From Kitasatospora sp. MAA19 (lineage in GTDB: Bacteria > Actinomycetota > Actinomycetes > Streptomycetales > Streptomycetaceae), in contig NZ_JARXYZ010000023.1 of assembly GCF_029894125.1 (NCBI RefSeq), positions 1 through 64,000 of the forward strand: 64,000 nucleotides of DNA, given 5' to 3'. Under the pieces are notes generated by a model. That model did not search any database and was not told where the DNA came from. It saw nothing but the letters and a program-made list of their open reading frames with translations. Position numbers and translations under genes: made by a program. Shown piece after piece: positions 15,654 through 24,198 of the stretch (positions are counted from its first letter, which is position 1; each line of letters starts with the position of its first letter).

Positions 15654-17174
15654 TCAGAGCGTCCCGGAGCCGTGCGGCGGCTCGGCGGGGACGCCGCGCG
15701 CGGCCGCCGCCGGGGTGGAGCCCACCGGGGTGACCGTCCAGTCCGGGTGACCCGGCATCGGCGGGGTGCGCAGCCCGTACAGCCAGTCAGTGAGGAAGCC
15801 GCTGAGATCCTGGCCGGAGACCTCGGAGGCGGTGCGCAGGTAGTCCTGGGTGCTGGCGGTGCCGTGGCGGTGTTCGCGCAGGAAGGTCCGCTCGATCCGG
15901 TCGAAGGTGTCGGCGCCGACCCGCTCGCGCAGTGCGAACAGCACCAGCGCGCCACCGGTGTAGCGCTGGCCGTCGAAGAGCGTGGCCGCGGTGGGGGCGG
16001 CGACCGGCCCGGCGTCGTGCCGCCACTGGTCGCCGAGGCCGTAGACGGAGCGCATCCGGTCGACCAGGGTGGTGGAGCCCTGGGCGTCCGGCCAGCCGCG
16101 CTCGTAGCGGTACGTCAGGGCGTAGAAGTCGGCGTGTCCCTCGTTGAGCCACAGGTCCGCCCAGGTTGCGGGGGAGACGCTGTCGCCGAACCAGGAGTGC
16201 ACCAGCTCGTGCATCATGTGCGAGCCGATCGCGGGCTCGGGTTGGCGGAGGAAGTTCGGCTTGTAGAGGGTGAGGGTCTGGGTCTCCAGGCCGGTGAAGG
16301 CGAAGGCGTCCGGGTCGTCGGTGTCGGCGGGCAGGAGGCCGTAGGTCTCGAAGGGGAACGGCCCGAGGTGCTGTTCGGCCCAGGTCAGCTGGTCGGCGGT
16401 GAGTGCCAGGGCGGGTTCGAGCTCGGCGGCCCGGGCGGTCGGGACGACGTCGCGCAGCGGCAGGCCGTGCGGGCCGGTGCGCTCGCGCACGATGTAGTCG
16501 CCGACCGAGACCTGCACGAGTTCGGTGGCCATCGGCTCGCGGGAGACGTAGCGCCGGGTGGTCCGGCCGTCGTCGAGCCGCTCGGTCTGCGCCAACTCCC
16601 CGTTGGCGACGCCCTGGAGAGCATCGGGCGCGGTGACGGCGATGGTGAAGCGGGCCTTGTCGCTCGGGTGGTCGTTGCACGGGAAGACGGTGTGCGCGGC
16701 GTCCGGCTGGCCGGCCACCGCGAAGCCGTTCGGGGTCGGCACCCAGCCGGTGTGCGGGAGCCTGGCGCGCGGGTCGGCGGTGTACTCGACCGTCAGTCGT
16801 GTGGTGGTGCCGCGGTGCAGCGGCCGGGTCGGGGTGATGCTCAGTTTCTCGTCGTGGGCGGCGAACTCCGCCGGGCGCCCGTCGACCCGGACGGCGCGCA
16901 CGGTCAGGCCGAGCGCGTCCAGCTCCAGGCGCGCCAGCGTGCGGGACAGCCGGGCGGTGATCACCGCGGTCGCGTCGACCGTGCGGGTGTCGGGCCGGTA
17001 GTCGAAGGACAGGTCGTAGGCGAGCGCGTCGTACCCGGTGTTGCCGAGCGAGGGGAAGACCGGATCGCCGAGGCCTGCCGCGGCGGTCGCGACCGGGGCG
17101 CTGGCGGACAGCAGCGCCGTGCTGAGCGCGAGCGCGAGGGCGAGTCCGGCACGGGGCCTGAGCAGGGTGATCAC
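15654..17174 (-). CDS. Secreted M1-family zinc metallopeptidase
   Basis: The 506-residue protein has a Sec signal peptide at 1-33 (ALALALSTALLSASAPVATA). The catalytic zinc site HELVHSW is at 322-328 with the third ligand Glu345 in WLNEGHA. GLETQT at 295-300 stands in place of the GAMEN exopeptidase motif, as in other streptomycete M1 peptidases of this size. The N-terminal beta-saddle domain includes FPCNDHPSDKARF. It would be an aminopeptidase acting outside the cell. I start at the GTG at 17174 because the frame upstream is built from a GC-rich tandem repeat. Start uncertain by some codons. Confidence 0.88.
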   Translation of the reverse strand: MITLLRPRAGLALALALSTALLSASAPVATAAAGLGDPVFPSLGNTGYDALAYDLSFDYRPDTRTVDATAVITARLSRTLARLELDALGLTVRAVRVDGRPAEFAAHDEKLSITPTRPLHRGTTTRLTVEYTADPRARLPHTGWVPTPNGFAVAGQPDAAHTVFPCNDHPSDKARFTIAVTAPDALQGVANGELAQTERLDDGRTTRRYVSREPMATELVQVSVGDYIVRERTGPHGLPLRDVVPTARAAELEPALALTADQLTWAEQHLGPFPFETYGLLPADTDDPDAFAFTGLETQTLTLYKPNFLRQPEPAIGSHMMHELVHSWFGDSVSPATWADLWLNEGHADFYALTYRYERGWPDAQGSTTLVDRMRSVYGLGDQWRHDAGPVAAPTAATLFDGQRYTGGALVLFALRERVGADTFDRIERTFLREHRHGTASTQDYLRTASEVSGQDLSGFLTDWLYGLRTPPMPGHPDWTVTPVGSTPAAAARGVPAEPPHGSGTL

Positions 17175-17213
17175 CGCACTTCGGGAGTCGGGCTTGGGGT
17201 GTCGGGCTTGGGA

Positions 17214-17269
17214 CGTCGTGCGTCGGGCGTCGTGCGTCGGGCGTCGTGCTTGGGGCGTCGTGCTTCGGG
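17214..17269. repeat. 14-bp tandem repeat (four units) in the 5' region of the M1 peptidase
   Basis: CGTCGTGCGTCGGG occurs at 17214-17227 and 17228-17241. Variants with CTT in place of CGT follow at 17242-17255 and 17256-17269, and looser copies lie between 17181 and 17213. The array is 40 to 95 bases before the peptidase start. Confidence 0.75.
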
Positions 17270-17580
17270 AGCCGGGCCGAGGAGCGGGGCCCGGCGGCGG
17301 CACGTGCGTGACGCACCGGGCAGGGATGCTAGTGGACCGGGGGCGGCGGCCGGGCGGCGTCTCCGGCAACGGCGCCGACACCCGGCCATCCCCCGGACGG
17401 ACCACACTGCTGGCGGGGCCGACGGGCGCTGACTAACGTTCGAAGTGCTTCGCCCCCTGACGGACGAGGCCACGGCCGTCGGAGAACCTGGCCAGGTCCG
17501 GCGGCCGTCCCTCATGCCCGCGTGCACCCCGTAGGCTGGCGGCCGAGACGACGCCCGCGTACCGGATGCCAGGAGCCGCC

Positions 17581-18471
17581 GTGACCAGCCCCGATTCGCA
17601 CGTTCTGGTGATCGGCGAGTGCGTCGCCGACATCGTCCGCACGGATGGCGCCCCGGACACGGTCCACCCCGGTGGCAGCCCCGCGAACGTCGCGTACGGC
17701 CTGGCCCGGCTGGGTCGGCCGGCCACCCTGCTCACCCAGCTCGGGGACGACGCCAACGGCCGACTGATCCGGGCGCACCTGGAGTCGGCGGGGGTGGTGG
17801 TCCGGGCCGCCGAGGTCGAGCGGACGCCCTCGGCCGTGGTGCGACTCGACGGGCAGGGTCGGGCGCGGTACACCTTCGACATCGGCTGGACACTGCCGCC
17901 GACCGAGCTGCGCGCGGCGCCGGCCGCGATCCACCTCGGCTCGATCGCGGCCGTCACCGACCCGGGCGCGGCGGCGGTGCTCGACCTGGTCGAGCGCTGG
18001 CGCGGCCGGGCGCCGGTCAGCTACGACCCGAACGTGCGCCCCGCGCTGATGGGCGAGCGGGCGCAGGCCGTGCGGCGCGTCGAGCGCTGCGTGGCGCTGA
18101 GCGACGTGGTCAAGGCCAGCGACGAGGACCTGGCCTGGCTCTACCCCGGCGAGAGTGCGGAGGCGGTCGCGCACCGCTGGCTCGCCCTCGGGCCGGCCGT
18201 GGTCGCGGTCACCCTGGGCGCCGACGGCGCGTTCGCGCTCACCGCCGAGGGCGTACGGGCGCGGGCCGAGGCGGTCCGGGTGCCGGTGGCCGACACCGTC
18301 GGTGCCGGGGACTCCTTCACGGCTGCCTTCCTGTCCGCCCGCGCGGCCGGCGCCGGCCTCCCCGACTGCCTGACCCAGGCCGTGACGGCCGCCGCGCTGA
18401 CCGTCTCCCGCCCCGGCTCCAACCCACCCTCGGCCGCGGAACTCACCGCCGCGCTGGCACAGGCGGGTTAG
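17581..18471 (+). CDS. PfkB-family carbohydrate kinase (fructokinase-like)
   Basis: The 296-residue kinase has both PfkB signatures: the early GGSPANVAYGLARLG sugar-binding motif and the late DTVGAGDSFTAAF, which holds the anion hole and catalytic Asp. The sequence SYDPNVRPALM in the centre is characteristic of fructokinases, so D-fructose or a related ketose is the likely substrate. It is cytosolic. The start is GTG at 17581 because AGGAG at 17571-17575 is correctly spaced; an ATG at 17566 would overlap that site. No sugar transporter or hydrolase is adjacent, so it seems to be a stand-alone housekeeping kinase. Confidence 0.9.
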   Translation: MTSPDSHVLVIGECVADIVRTDGAPDTVHPGGSPANVAYGLARLGRPATLLTQLGDDANGRLIRAHLESAGVVVRAAEVERTPSAVVRLDGQGRARYTFDIGWTLPPTELRAAPAAIHLGSIAAVTDPGAAAVLDLVERWRGRAPVSYDPNVRPALMGERAQAVRRVERCVALSDVVKASDEDLAWLYPGESAEAVAHRWLALGPAVVAVTLGADGAFALTAEGVRARAEAVRVPVADTVGAGDSFTAAFLSARAAGAGLPDCLTQAVTAAALTVSRPGSNPPSAAELTAALAQAG

Positions 18472-18533
18472 CGCGCCGACAGGCCCGAGGGCCGGTCTTC
18501 GAACCCCCGCCTGCGCGGCGACGTCGACAGGCC

Positions 18534-19055
18534 CTAGCGGCCGAGCTCCTTGCCGTACCAGATCTGGGCGTACGGGCCGCTGCTGTAGGCCGGGATCTCG
18601 CGGTAGCCGTGGCGGGTGTAGAGCGCGCGGGCCTCGACCAGGTCGAGGCGGGTGTCGAGGACGATCCGGTGGGCGCCGAGCGAGCGGGCGGCCTCGTCGA
18701 CGGCGGCGAGCAGCCGGGAGCCGCCGCCGGTGCCGCGCAGGCCGGGGCGGACGAAGACCCGGGTCAGCTCGACGGTGTCGGCGTCGTGCCGCCGCAGGCC
18801 GGCGCAGGACTGGGCCGCGCCGTCGTAGCAGCCGATCAGGAACAGGCCGTCCGGCTCGGCGAGGTCGTCGCTGGGGGTGTCGGCCAGGCCCGACTCCAGT
18901 TCCTCGGGGGTGCCCTCGCGGCCGAGGTACAGGCGGCAGTAGCGGTTGGCCACGTCGTAGTAGTAGTCGCGCAGCAGCGCCAGGGCCTCGGGTGTGGTCA
19001 CGTCGGCCGTGGTGACGGACCAGTGATCGGAGGTGCGGGGCGCGGTGATGGTCAT
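18534..19055 (-). CDS. GNAT-family N-acetyltransferase
   Basis: The 173-residue protein has the GNAT fold. The key block is ELTRVFVRPGLRGTGGGSRL, whose R-G-T-G-G-G loop binds acetyl-CoA, and LYTRHGYREIPAY closes the domain. The N-terminal part has ALALLRDYYYDVANRYCRLY, similar to the small GNATs adjacent to MarR or hydrolase genes in streptomycetes. Substrate unknown. I start at the ATG at 19055; 12 further codons are open upstream. It converges on the PfkB kinase and is divergent from the deacetylase gene. Confidence 0.85.
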   Translation of the reverse strand: MTITAPRTSDHWSVTTADVTTPEALALLRDYYYDVANRYCRLYLGREGTPEELESGLADTPSDDLAEPDGLFLIGCYDGAAQSCAGLRRHDADTVELTRVFVRPGLRGTGGGSRLLAAVDEAARSLGAHRIVLDTRLDLVEARALYTRHGYREIPAYSSGPYAQIWYGKELGR

Positions 19056-19233
19056 GCGCGCATGATCGGTGGTCGTGCGCTCTGGCCGCAATCGGGTTTT
19101 CGTGGCCGTGCCCGGTCAGCCGTCGGTTCGGGCGTCGGCTCGGCAAAGGACGGGCAAGGCACCCGGCGCGTCGTTGCACCGCGCGGGTGATGAGGGGATT
19201 GGCGGAGGTGCGCTGCAGGGGAGCAGTGCGGGT

Positions 19234-20217
19234 ATGAACAGATCATCAAATCGTCGCATTAATGGTGGTTTGAGGGGGCGTCAGCAGACCGGGGCCGGCC
19301 TGGGCGCGGGTGTGCGGACCGGCCTGCTGACCACCGTCTGCCTCTCCGCCGTCGCCGCCGGCTGCGCCGGGCCGGCCGGCTCCGCCCGGCCGGATGCCGT
19401 CCCCAACAAGGTGAACGCCGCGCCCGCCGCGGCCCAGGCGCTGCCGGGCCTGGCCCGCACCGAGGAGGAGGGCCGCACCGAGGCGGTGGCCCGCCAGGAG
19501 GCGGCCGCCCTGGCGTCGGCGGAGACCGCGCGCCGTTGGGGGTTGGAACGCCCGCCGCTGAAGACCCCGCCGCGCCCGGCGACCAGGCCGGTGCTGACCC
19601 AGTCCCAGGGCGTGAAGCTCAAGGACGGGAGGCCGCCGGTGGTGTACCGGGTGCCGACCGACGCGAAGGTGGTCTTCCTGACCGTCGACGACGGCGACGA
19701 GAAGGACCCCGAGTTCTCCCGGATGGCCGCCGAACTCGGCATCCCGCTCAGCACCTACGTCTCCGACTACCTGGCCCGCTCGAACTACGGCTACTTCCGC
19801 GACCTGCACGACCAGGGCGTCGAGATCAACAACCACACCATCAACCACCGCAACCTGAAGGTCCTCGACTACGACACCCAGCACGACGAGATCTGCCGCC
19901 AGCAGGACCAGTTGGAGAAGGAGATCGGCGTCCGCCCCCGGCTCTTCCGGCCCCCGTACGGCGAGTACAACGACGACACGCTGCGCGCGGCGGCGTCCTG
20001 CGGCGTCGAGGCGGTGCCGTTGTGGAACGAGGAGGCCTTCCCGGACCACATGGAGTGGCGCTACGGGGACCAGAAGCTCCACCCGGGCGACATCATCCTG
20101 ACCCACTTCCGGGGCACCGGCATCTGGAAGGCCTCGATGCCGGAGCTGCTCCGCAAGGTGGTCAACGACGTCACGGCGCAGGGCTTCTCCTTCGGTCGCC
20201 TGGACGACTACCTGTAG
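19234..20217 (+). CDS. Polysaccharide deacetylase (NodB-domain) lipoprotein
   Basis: The 327-residue protein has an N-terminal basic region, a hydrophobic stretch at 29-41 and a lipobox ending at Cys44 (AVAAGC), so it should be lipid-anchored outside the membrane. A polar linker leads to the NodB domain: motif 1 TVDDGDEKD with the catalytic and metal aspartates, motif 2 HTINH with two zinc histidines, motif 3 RPPYGEYND and a late LTHF. Likely substrates are N-acetylated sugars of peptidoglycan or another wall glycan. The ATG at 19234 has GGGGAG upstream; earlier open codons are probably untranslated. Confidence 0.9.
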   Translation: MNRSSNRRINGGLRGRQQTGAGLGAGVRTGLLTTVCLSAVAAGCAGPAGSARPDAVPNKVNAAPAAAQALPGLARTEEEGRTEAVARQEAAALASAETARRWGLERPPLKTPPRPATRPVLTQSQGVKLKDGRPPVVYRVPTDAKVVFLTVDDGDEKDPEFSRMAAELGIPLSTYVSDYLARSNYGYFRDLHDQGVEINNHTINHRNLKVLDYDTQHDEICRQQDQLEKEIGVRPRLFRPPYGEYNDDTLRAAASCGVEAVPLWNEEAFPDHMEWRYGDQKLHPGDIILTHFRGTGIWKASMPELLRKVVNDVTAQGFSFGRLDDYL

Positions 20218-20230
20218 GAGACCCTCGGGG

Positions 20231-20674
20231 TCAGCCGAGCGAGAGGGCATCGAGGTACACCCAAGCGCCCTCGTACCGGACGAACCGGCTGTGCTCGGTG
20301 AGCACGCCCTCCTCGCGACCCTCGGTCCAGTGCGCCCGGAAGGCGACCGTGCCCTCCGCGTGGAAGGCGCCGCCCTCGGTGGTGGCGACCACCTCCAGGC
20401 CGGTCCAGCGCAGCGCCGGGTCGAAGTCCACCTCGGCGGGCCGGGTGTCCGGGTGCCAGGTGCGCAGCAGGTACGCCTCGTCCTGGGCGACGAAGGCGCT
20501 GAACCGCGAGCGCATCAGGGCCTCCGCGGTGCCGGCTGCCCCCTGGCCGCGGTGCAGCCGCCCGCAGCAGTCGCCGTAGGCGGTGGGCAGGCCGCACGGG
20601 CAGGGGGAGGAGGGCAGCAGCCGGGGCGCGGCGGTGGGGCGGGGCGTGGGGCGACGTCGGGACATGCCGTCCAT
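20231..20674 (-). CDS. YchJ/UPF0225-family protein with SEC-C-type zinc motif
   Basis: The 147-residue protein has the short cysteine motif CPCGLPTAYGDCCGR (C-P-C-G ... C-C-G), a SEC-C-like zinc site, followed by the UPF0225 body with LMRSRFSAFVAQDEAYLLRT, WTGLEVVAT and FRAHWTEGREEGVLTEHSRF. The family adopts an NTF2-like fold and has no established role. It is cytosolic. GGAGGAGGGAGA precedes the first ATG (20674); a second ATG three codons later is also possible. It converges on the deacetylase gene with only 13 bases between the stops. Confidence 0.9.
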   Translation of the reverse strand: MDGMSRRRPTPRPTAAPRLLPSSPCPCGLPTAYGDCCGRLHRGQGAAGTAEALMRSRFSAFVAQDEAYLLRTWHPDTRPAEVDFDPALRWTGLEVVATTEGGAFHAEGTVAFRAHWTEGREEGVLTEHSRFVRYEGAWVYLDALSLG

Positions 20675-20842
20675 TCTCCCTCCTCCACGCCTGCCGCCCC
20701 GACCGGGGCCGCCGGCTCGGCCCGGGCGAGCGCCGTCCGGCCGTCCTTCGGACGCCTCCGGAGCGCGCTCCTCGCCGAGCCGGCGGGCCCCGACCGATGG
20801 TGATCCGACGTCAGTTGGCGGACGCCGTCCGGGGGCGGGTGT

Positions 20843-22396
20843 TCAGAGGCGGGCGGATGCGGGTTCGCCGAACCAGGCGCGCAGCGCGTGCAGCAGGCCG
20901 TCCGGGTCCGCCTCGCCGGGCGCGGCGGCCCAGGCGACGTAGCCGTCCGGGCGCAGCAGCAGCGCGCCGGCGGGCGGCTGCGGGCAGCCGGCCGCGAGGA
21001 CGTCGACCCGGTCCTTCCAGCCGGCCGCGAGCTCGGCGAGCTGCGTCGGGCCCTCCGAGAGGTCGAGCAGCAGGGCGCGGCCGCTGCGGGCGGCTTCGGC
21101 GAGCCGGGTGGGCCCGGCGGCGGTGGTGAGCGGGAGGTCCGGCACGAAGCCGCCGGCGAGCGGGTGCGGGCAGTCGGTGTCGTACCGGACGTCGCTGCCC
21201 GCCATGAGGGCGGCGATCCGGCCGAGGTTGTCCTGGTGGGACAGCAGCTCGCCGAACAGGGCGCGCAGGGCGGTGACGGCCGGGCCCGGGGACATCAGGG
21301 CCATCTGGGCCTGCGAGTGCATGAAGACCCGTTCGCCGATCGGGTACCGCTCGCGGTGGTAGCTGTCCAGCAGGCCGGGCGGCGCCCAGCCCTGGAGTTC
21401 GGCGGCCAGCTTCCAGCCGAGGTTGGCGGCGTCCTGCAGGCCCAGGTTGAGGCCCGGGCCGCCGGTGGCGGCGTGCACGTGCGCGGCGTCGCCGACCAGC
21501 AGGACCCGGCCCTCGCGGTAACGCTCGGCGAGCCGGGTGTTGTGGCCGACCTGGCGGCGCGGGGTGTGCGCACCGGGCGTGCTCGCCGGGGCGAGCGCCA
21601 GGTCGGCGCCGGTCACCCGCCGGACGCTGGCGCGCAGTTCGTCCACGGTGGGCGGCACGGACTCGTCGACGGGCGGTCCGCTCCACTCCAGCGTGGCCAT
21701 CATGACGAGCTCCGGGCCCATCGGGGCGAGAAGGAAGACGCCGTGGTCGGTGCGGGTGTGGGTGTACGGGAGGAAGGGCGTGGGACAGCCGGGCAGCAGC
21801 ACCTCGCCGGTGTCGAGGACGCGCAGCTCAGCGGGCGGGAGCACGTGGGCGATCCGCGCGACCGGGTCGGGCGAGGTGACCCCGGGGAAGCCGATCCCGG
21901 CCAGCTTGCGGACGGTGCTGCGGCCGCCGTCGGCGCCGACCAGGTAGCGGGCGCGCAACTGCTCCGCCCCGCTCGGGCCGTCGACGTCGACGGTCACCCC
22001 GGTGTCGTCCTGGGTCAGGCCGGTGACCTCGAAGCCGCGGCGTACGGTGACGCCGAGTTCGCGGGCCCGCTCCTCCAGCGCCGCCTCGATCCGGTGCTGC
22101 GGAACGGGCAGGGCGTGCAGCGGGTTGCCGTCGAGCTGCCGGAGGTCGAGCGGGAAGGCGCCGAACACGAAGCGGGGTACCGGATCCGGCGCGCCCGGGG
22201 CGCCACTGAGCCGCTGGTACAGGCCGCGGTGGTCCAGCAGCCGGATCACCTGGCCGACCAGCCCGTTGGCCTTCTGCTCCGCGGAGCGTTCGGCCAGCCG
22301 GTCCAGCACCACCGGCCGGACTCCGGCCAGCGCGAGTTCGCAGGCCAGCATCAGCCCGTTCGGGCCGGCGCCGGTGATGATGACATCGTTGGTCAT
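20843..22396 (-). CDS. FAD-dependent aromatic monooxygenase
   Basis: The 517-residue protein is a class A flavin monooxygenase. The FAD-binding GAGPNGLMLACEL is near residue 8, the middle DG motif is in VGADGGRSTVRKLAGI, and the GD motif is GDAAHVHAATGGPG near residue 290. A C-terminal thioredoxin-like domain of about 120 residues is typical of phenol hydroxylase-like and rifampicin or polyketide monooxygenases. It probably hydroxylates an aromatic compound with NADPH and O2; it could detoxify an antibiotic. It lies 28 bases after the TetR gene on the same strand, so TetR probably controls its own operon and this enzyme. Confidence 0.92.
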   Translation of the reverse strand: MTNDVIITGAGPNGLMLACELALAGVRPVVLDRLAERSAEQKANGLVGQVIRLLDHRGLYQRLSGAPGAPDPVPRFVFGAFPLDLRQLDGNPLHALPVPQHRIEAALEERARELGVTVRRGFEVTGLTQDDTGVTVDVDGPSGAEQLRARYLVGADGGRSTVRKLAGIGFPGVTSPDPVARIAHVLPPAELRVLDTGEVLLPGCPTPFLPYTHTRTDHGVFLLAPMGPELVMMATLEWSGPPVDESVPPTVDELRASVRRVTGADLALAPASTPGAHTPRRQVGHNTRLAERYREGRVLLVGDAAHVHAATGGPGLNLGLQDAANLGWKLAAELQGWAPPGLLDSYHRERYPIGERVFMHSQAQMALMSPGPAVTALRALFGELLSHQDNLGRIAALMAGSDVRYDTDCPHPLAGGFVPDLPLTTAAGPTRLAEAARSGRALLLDLSEGPTQLAELAAGWKDRVDVLAAGCPQPPAGALLLRPDGYVAWAAAPGEADPDGLLHALRAWFGEPASARL

Positions 22397-22423
22397 GGCA
22401 AATCCCCCTGTGCGATGGTGAGT

Positions 22424-23035
22424 TCACGAAGACGACGGGTCGGGCAGCCCGGCCGCCAGCTGCCGCAGCGCCTCCGCCAGGAGCGGTCGCAGCGGTACCG
22501 GCGGGTCGGCGCGCAGCCACTGGTCGCCGGCCGCCTTGAGCGCGGCCAGGACGGCGGTGGCGACCAGCCCCGGGTAGAGCCCGTCCGGGTCGGTCCCGGT
22601 CCGGGCGGCCACCGCCGCCGCGAGGGCGGCCTCGGCGGCCGCGCCGGCGCGGGCCGTCTCGGCCTGGAGCGCCGGTTCGCGCAGCAACAGCTGCACCGCG
22701 GTGGTCCACTGCGGGTCCGGCTGCTCCGCCGCACCCTCGAAGGGCGTGAGGGTGGCGAGGGTGAGCGCTTCCCAGAGCGGTTCGGCCGCCGGCCGGTCGC
22801 GCAGCGCCTCGCTGACGAGGCGGATGCGGTCGCAGTGCCGGGAGACGATGGCCTCGGCCTTGCTGGAGAAGTAGTTGTTGTACGTGCGCGGCGACACCCC
22901 GGCCGCGGCCGCGATGTCCTCCACCCGGACGTTCTCCAGTCCCCGTTCCACCGCCAGGCGCAACGCGGCCCAGCTCAGTGCCGCTCGCGTCGCGGCCTTC
23001 TTCCGTTCCCGCAGCCCGGTCTGACTCGTCGTCAC
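22424..23035 (-). CDS. TetR-family transcriptional regulator
   Basis: The 203-residue regulator has a standard TetR N-terminus: LRERKKAATRAALSWAALRL leads to the helix-turn-helix VEDIAAAAGVSPRTYNNYF. The C-terminal ligand domain is Ala/Leu-rich with a last helix LRPLLAEALRQLAAGLPD, as in AcrR/EthR-like repressors with TetR_C-type dimerisation. It is the first gene of an operon with the flavin monooxygenase. I choose the GTG at 23035; two GTG codons just upstream are alternatives. A 13-bp inverted repeat 23 bases upstream is the obvious operator candidate. Confidence 0.88.
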   Translation of the reverse strand: MTTSQTGLRERKKAATRAALSWAALRLAVERGLENVRVEDIAAAAGVSPRTYNNYFSSKAEAIVSRHCDRIRLVSEALRDRPAAEPLWEALTLATLTPFEGAAEQPDPQWTTAVQLLLREPALQAETARAGAAAEAALAAAVAARTGTDPDGLYPGLVATAVLAALKAAGDQWLRADPPVPLRPLLAEALRQLAAGLPDPSSS

Positions 23036-23057
23036 GGCCACCACTCTTCCCGGAAAC

Positions 23058-23089
23058 CTGCGTGCCGCGCAAGAGTGCGTGGCACGCAG
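23058..23089. promoter_or_regulatory. Candidate TetR operator: 13-bp inverted repeat
   Basis: CTGCGTGCCGCGC at 23058-23070 and GCGTGGCACGCAG at 23077-23089 are complementary at 12 of 13 positions around AAGAGT. The element sits between the TetR start and the stop of the prenyl synthase gene, exactly where an autoregulatory operator for tetR and the monooxygenase should be. Confidence 0.7.
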
Positions 23090-23115
23090 TATTCTTCGGG
23101 CGTACCCGCCGGGCG

Positions 23116-24198
23116 TCAGCGCCCCCGCTCGACCACGAAGCCGGGCAGCGCGAACAGGAACTCCCGTGCCTCGTCGGCCTCCTGGCCCCGGCCTTCGCCC
23201 CCGACCGGCTCCGCCCCGAGTACCTGGTCGATCTCCCGCTCGGCGGCCGCCACCAGCCCGGCCGCCGCCTGTCGTGCGCTCTCCACGCAGTCGTACGCCG
23301 CCATCCGGTCGAGCAGCCAGCGCACCTCCTCGGCGCCGCCGGGGCCTCGCTGCGCCCGGGTCGCGCTCAAGTATCCGAGCACGCGGGCGCGTTCGGCGGG
23401 CGTGCAGCGCTCGATCAGGTGGATCAGGAGCAGCGTGCGCTTGCCCTCCCAGAGGTCCCCGGCGATCTCCTTGCCGTACTCCTCCTCGGCGCCGACCAGG
23501 TTGAGCACGTCGTCCTGGATCTGGAACGCCGCGCCCAGGTACCAGCCGAACCGGTCCAGCCGGGTGACCTCGGCGTCGGCGCCCTCGGCGACCAGCAGCC
23601 CGGTGCGGCACGGGTAGAGGAAGGTGTACCAGGACGTCTTCTTGAGGCACATCCGGTAGTAGTCGCCGGGGGTCAGGCCGCAGGCGTTGTCGCGGATCCA
23701 GGCGATCTCCAGCGCCTGCCCCTCCAGCGACTGGCGGCACATCAGCTCGGTCTCCTCGAACAGCCGCCAGGCCAGCTCGCCGCCCAGCTCCCGGCGGTTG
23801 GCCATCAGCCGCTGGAGGGCGAGCAGGTTGGTGGCGTTGCCGACGTTCAGCGCCACCTCGGCGCCGTAGCGGGCCGGCAGGGTCGGCTCGCCCCGGCGCA
23901 GTTCGCTGCCGTCCTGGATGTCGTCGTGGATCAGGAAGGCGTTGTGGAACAGTTCGACCGTGACGGCCGGGTTGAGCGCGCGCACCGGATCGCCGCCGAA
24001 GGCCGCGCAGGTGGCCAGGCAGAGCGCGGCGCGCAGCCCCTTGCAGGGCCGGGCCGGGTAGTCGGCGGCCAGTTCGTACAGGTACGGCGGGCTCTGCTGC
24101 GGGATGTGGCCCAGCAGGGCGGCCACCGTCCGCTCCCGGTAGCGGGCCAGCACCCGCTCGACCAGCGGGGCGTCGCCGGTGAGCCGTGGCGGCGTCAC
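23116..24198 (-). CDS. Polyprenyl diphosphate synthase (GGPP/FPP synthase type)
   Basis: The 360-residue all-helical prenyltransferase has the first aspartate-rich motif DDIQD at 92-96, with FLIH just before it, and the second motif QIQDDVLN at 226-233. KGLRAAL at 53-59 is the diphosphate-binding region and GDLWEGKRTLLLIH the C-terminal lysine/arginine-rich end of the active site. Bulk of residues before the first motif (LFHNAFLIH) cannot fix the chain length, so GGPP or FPP are both possible. The ATG overlaps the upstream gene by four bases (ATGA), so translation is coupled. No terpene cyclase is adjacent. Confidence 0.92.
   Translation of the reverse strand: MTPPRLTGDAPLVERVLARYRERTVAALLGHIPQQSPPYLYELAADYPARPCKGLRAALCLATCAAFGGDPVRALNPAVTVELFHNAFLIHDDIQDGSELRRGEPTLPARYGAEVALNVGNATNLLALQRLMANRRELGGELAWRLFEETELMCRQSLEGQALEIAWIRDNACGLTPGDYYRMCLKKTSWYTFLYPCRTGLLVAEGADAEVTRLDRFGWYLGAAFQIQDDVLNLVGAEEEYGKEIAGDLWEGKRTLLLIHLIERCTPAERARVLGYLSATRAQRGPGGAEEVRWLLDRMAAYDCVESARQAAAGLVAAAEREIDQVLGAEPVGGEGRGQEADEAREFLFALPGFVVERGR

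Noticed and set aside
20888..23617. Long plus-strand frame opposite the monooxygenase and TetR
   Set aside because: Composition of a codon shadow; both minus-strand genes have clear catalytic or DNA-binding motifs.
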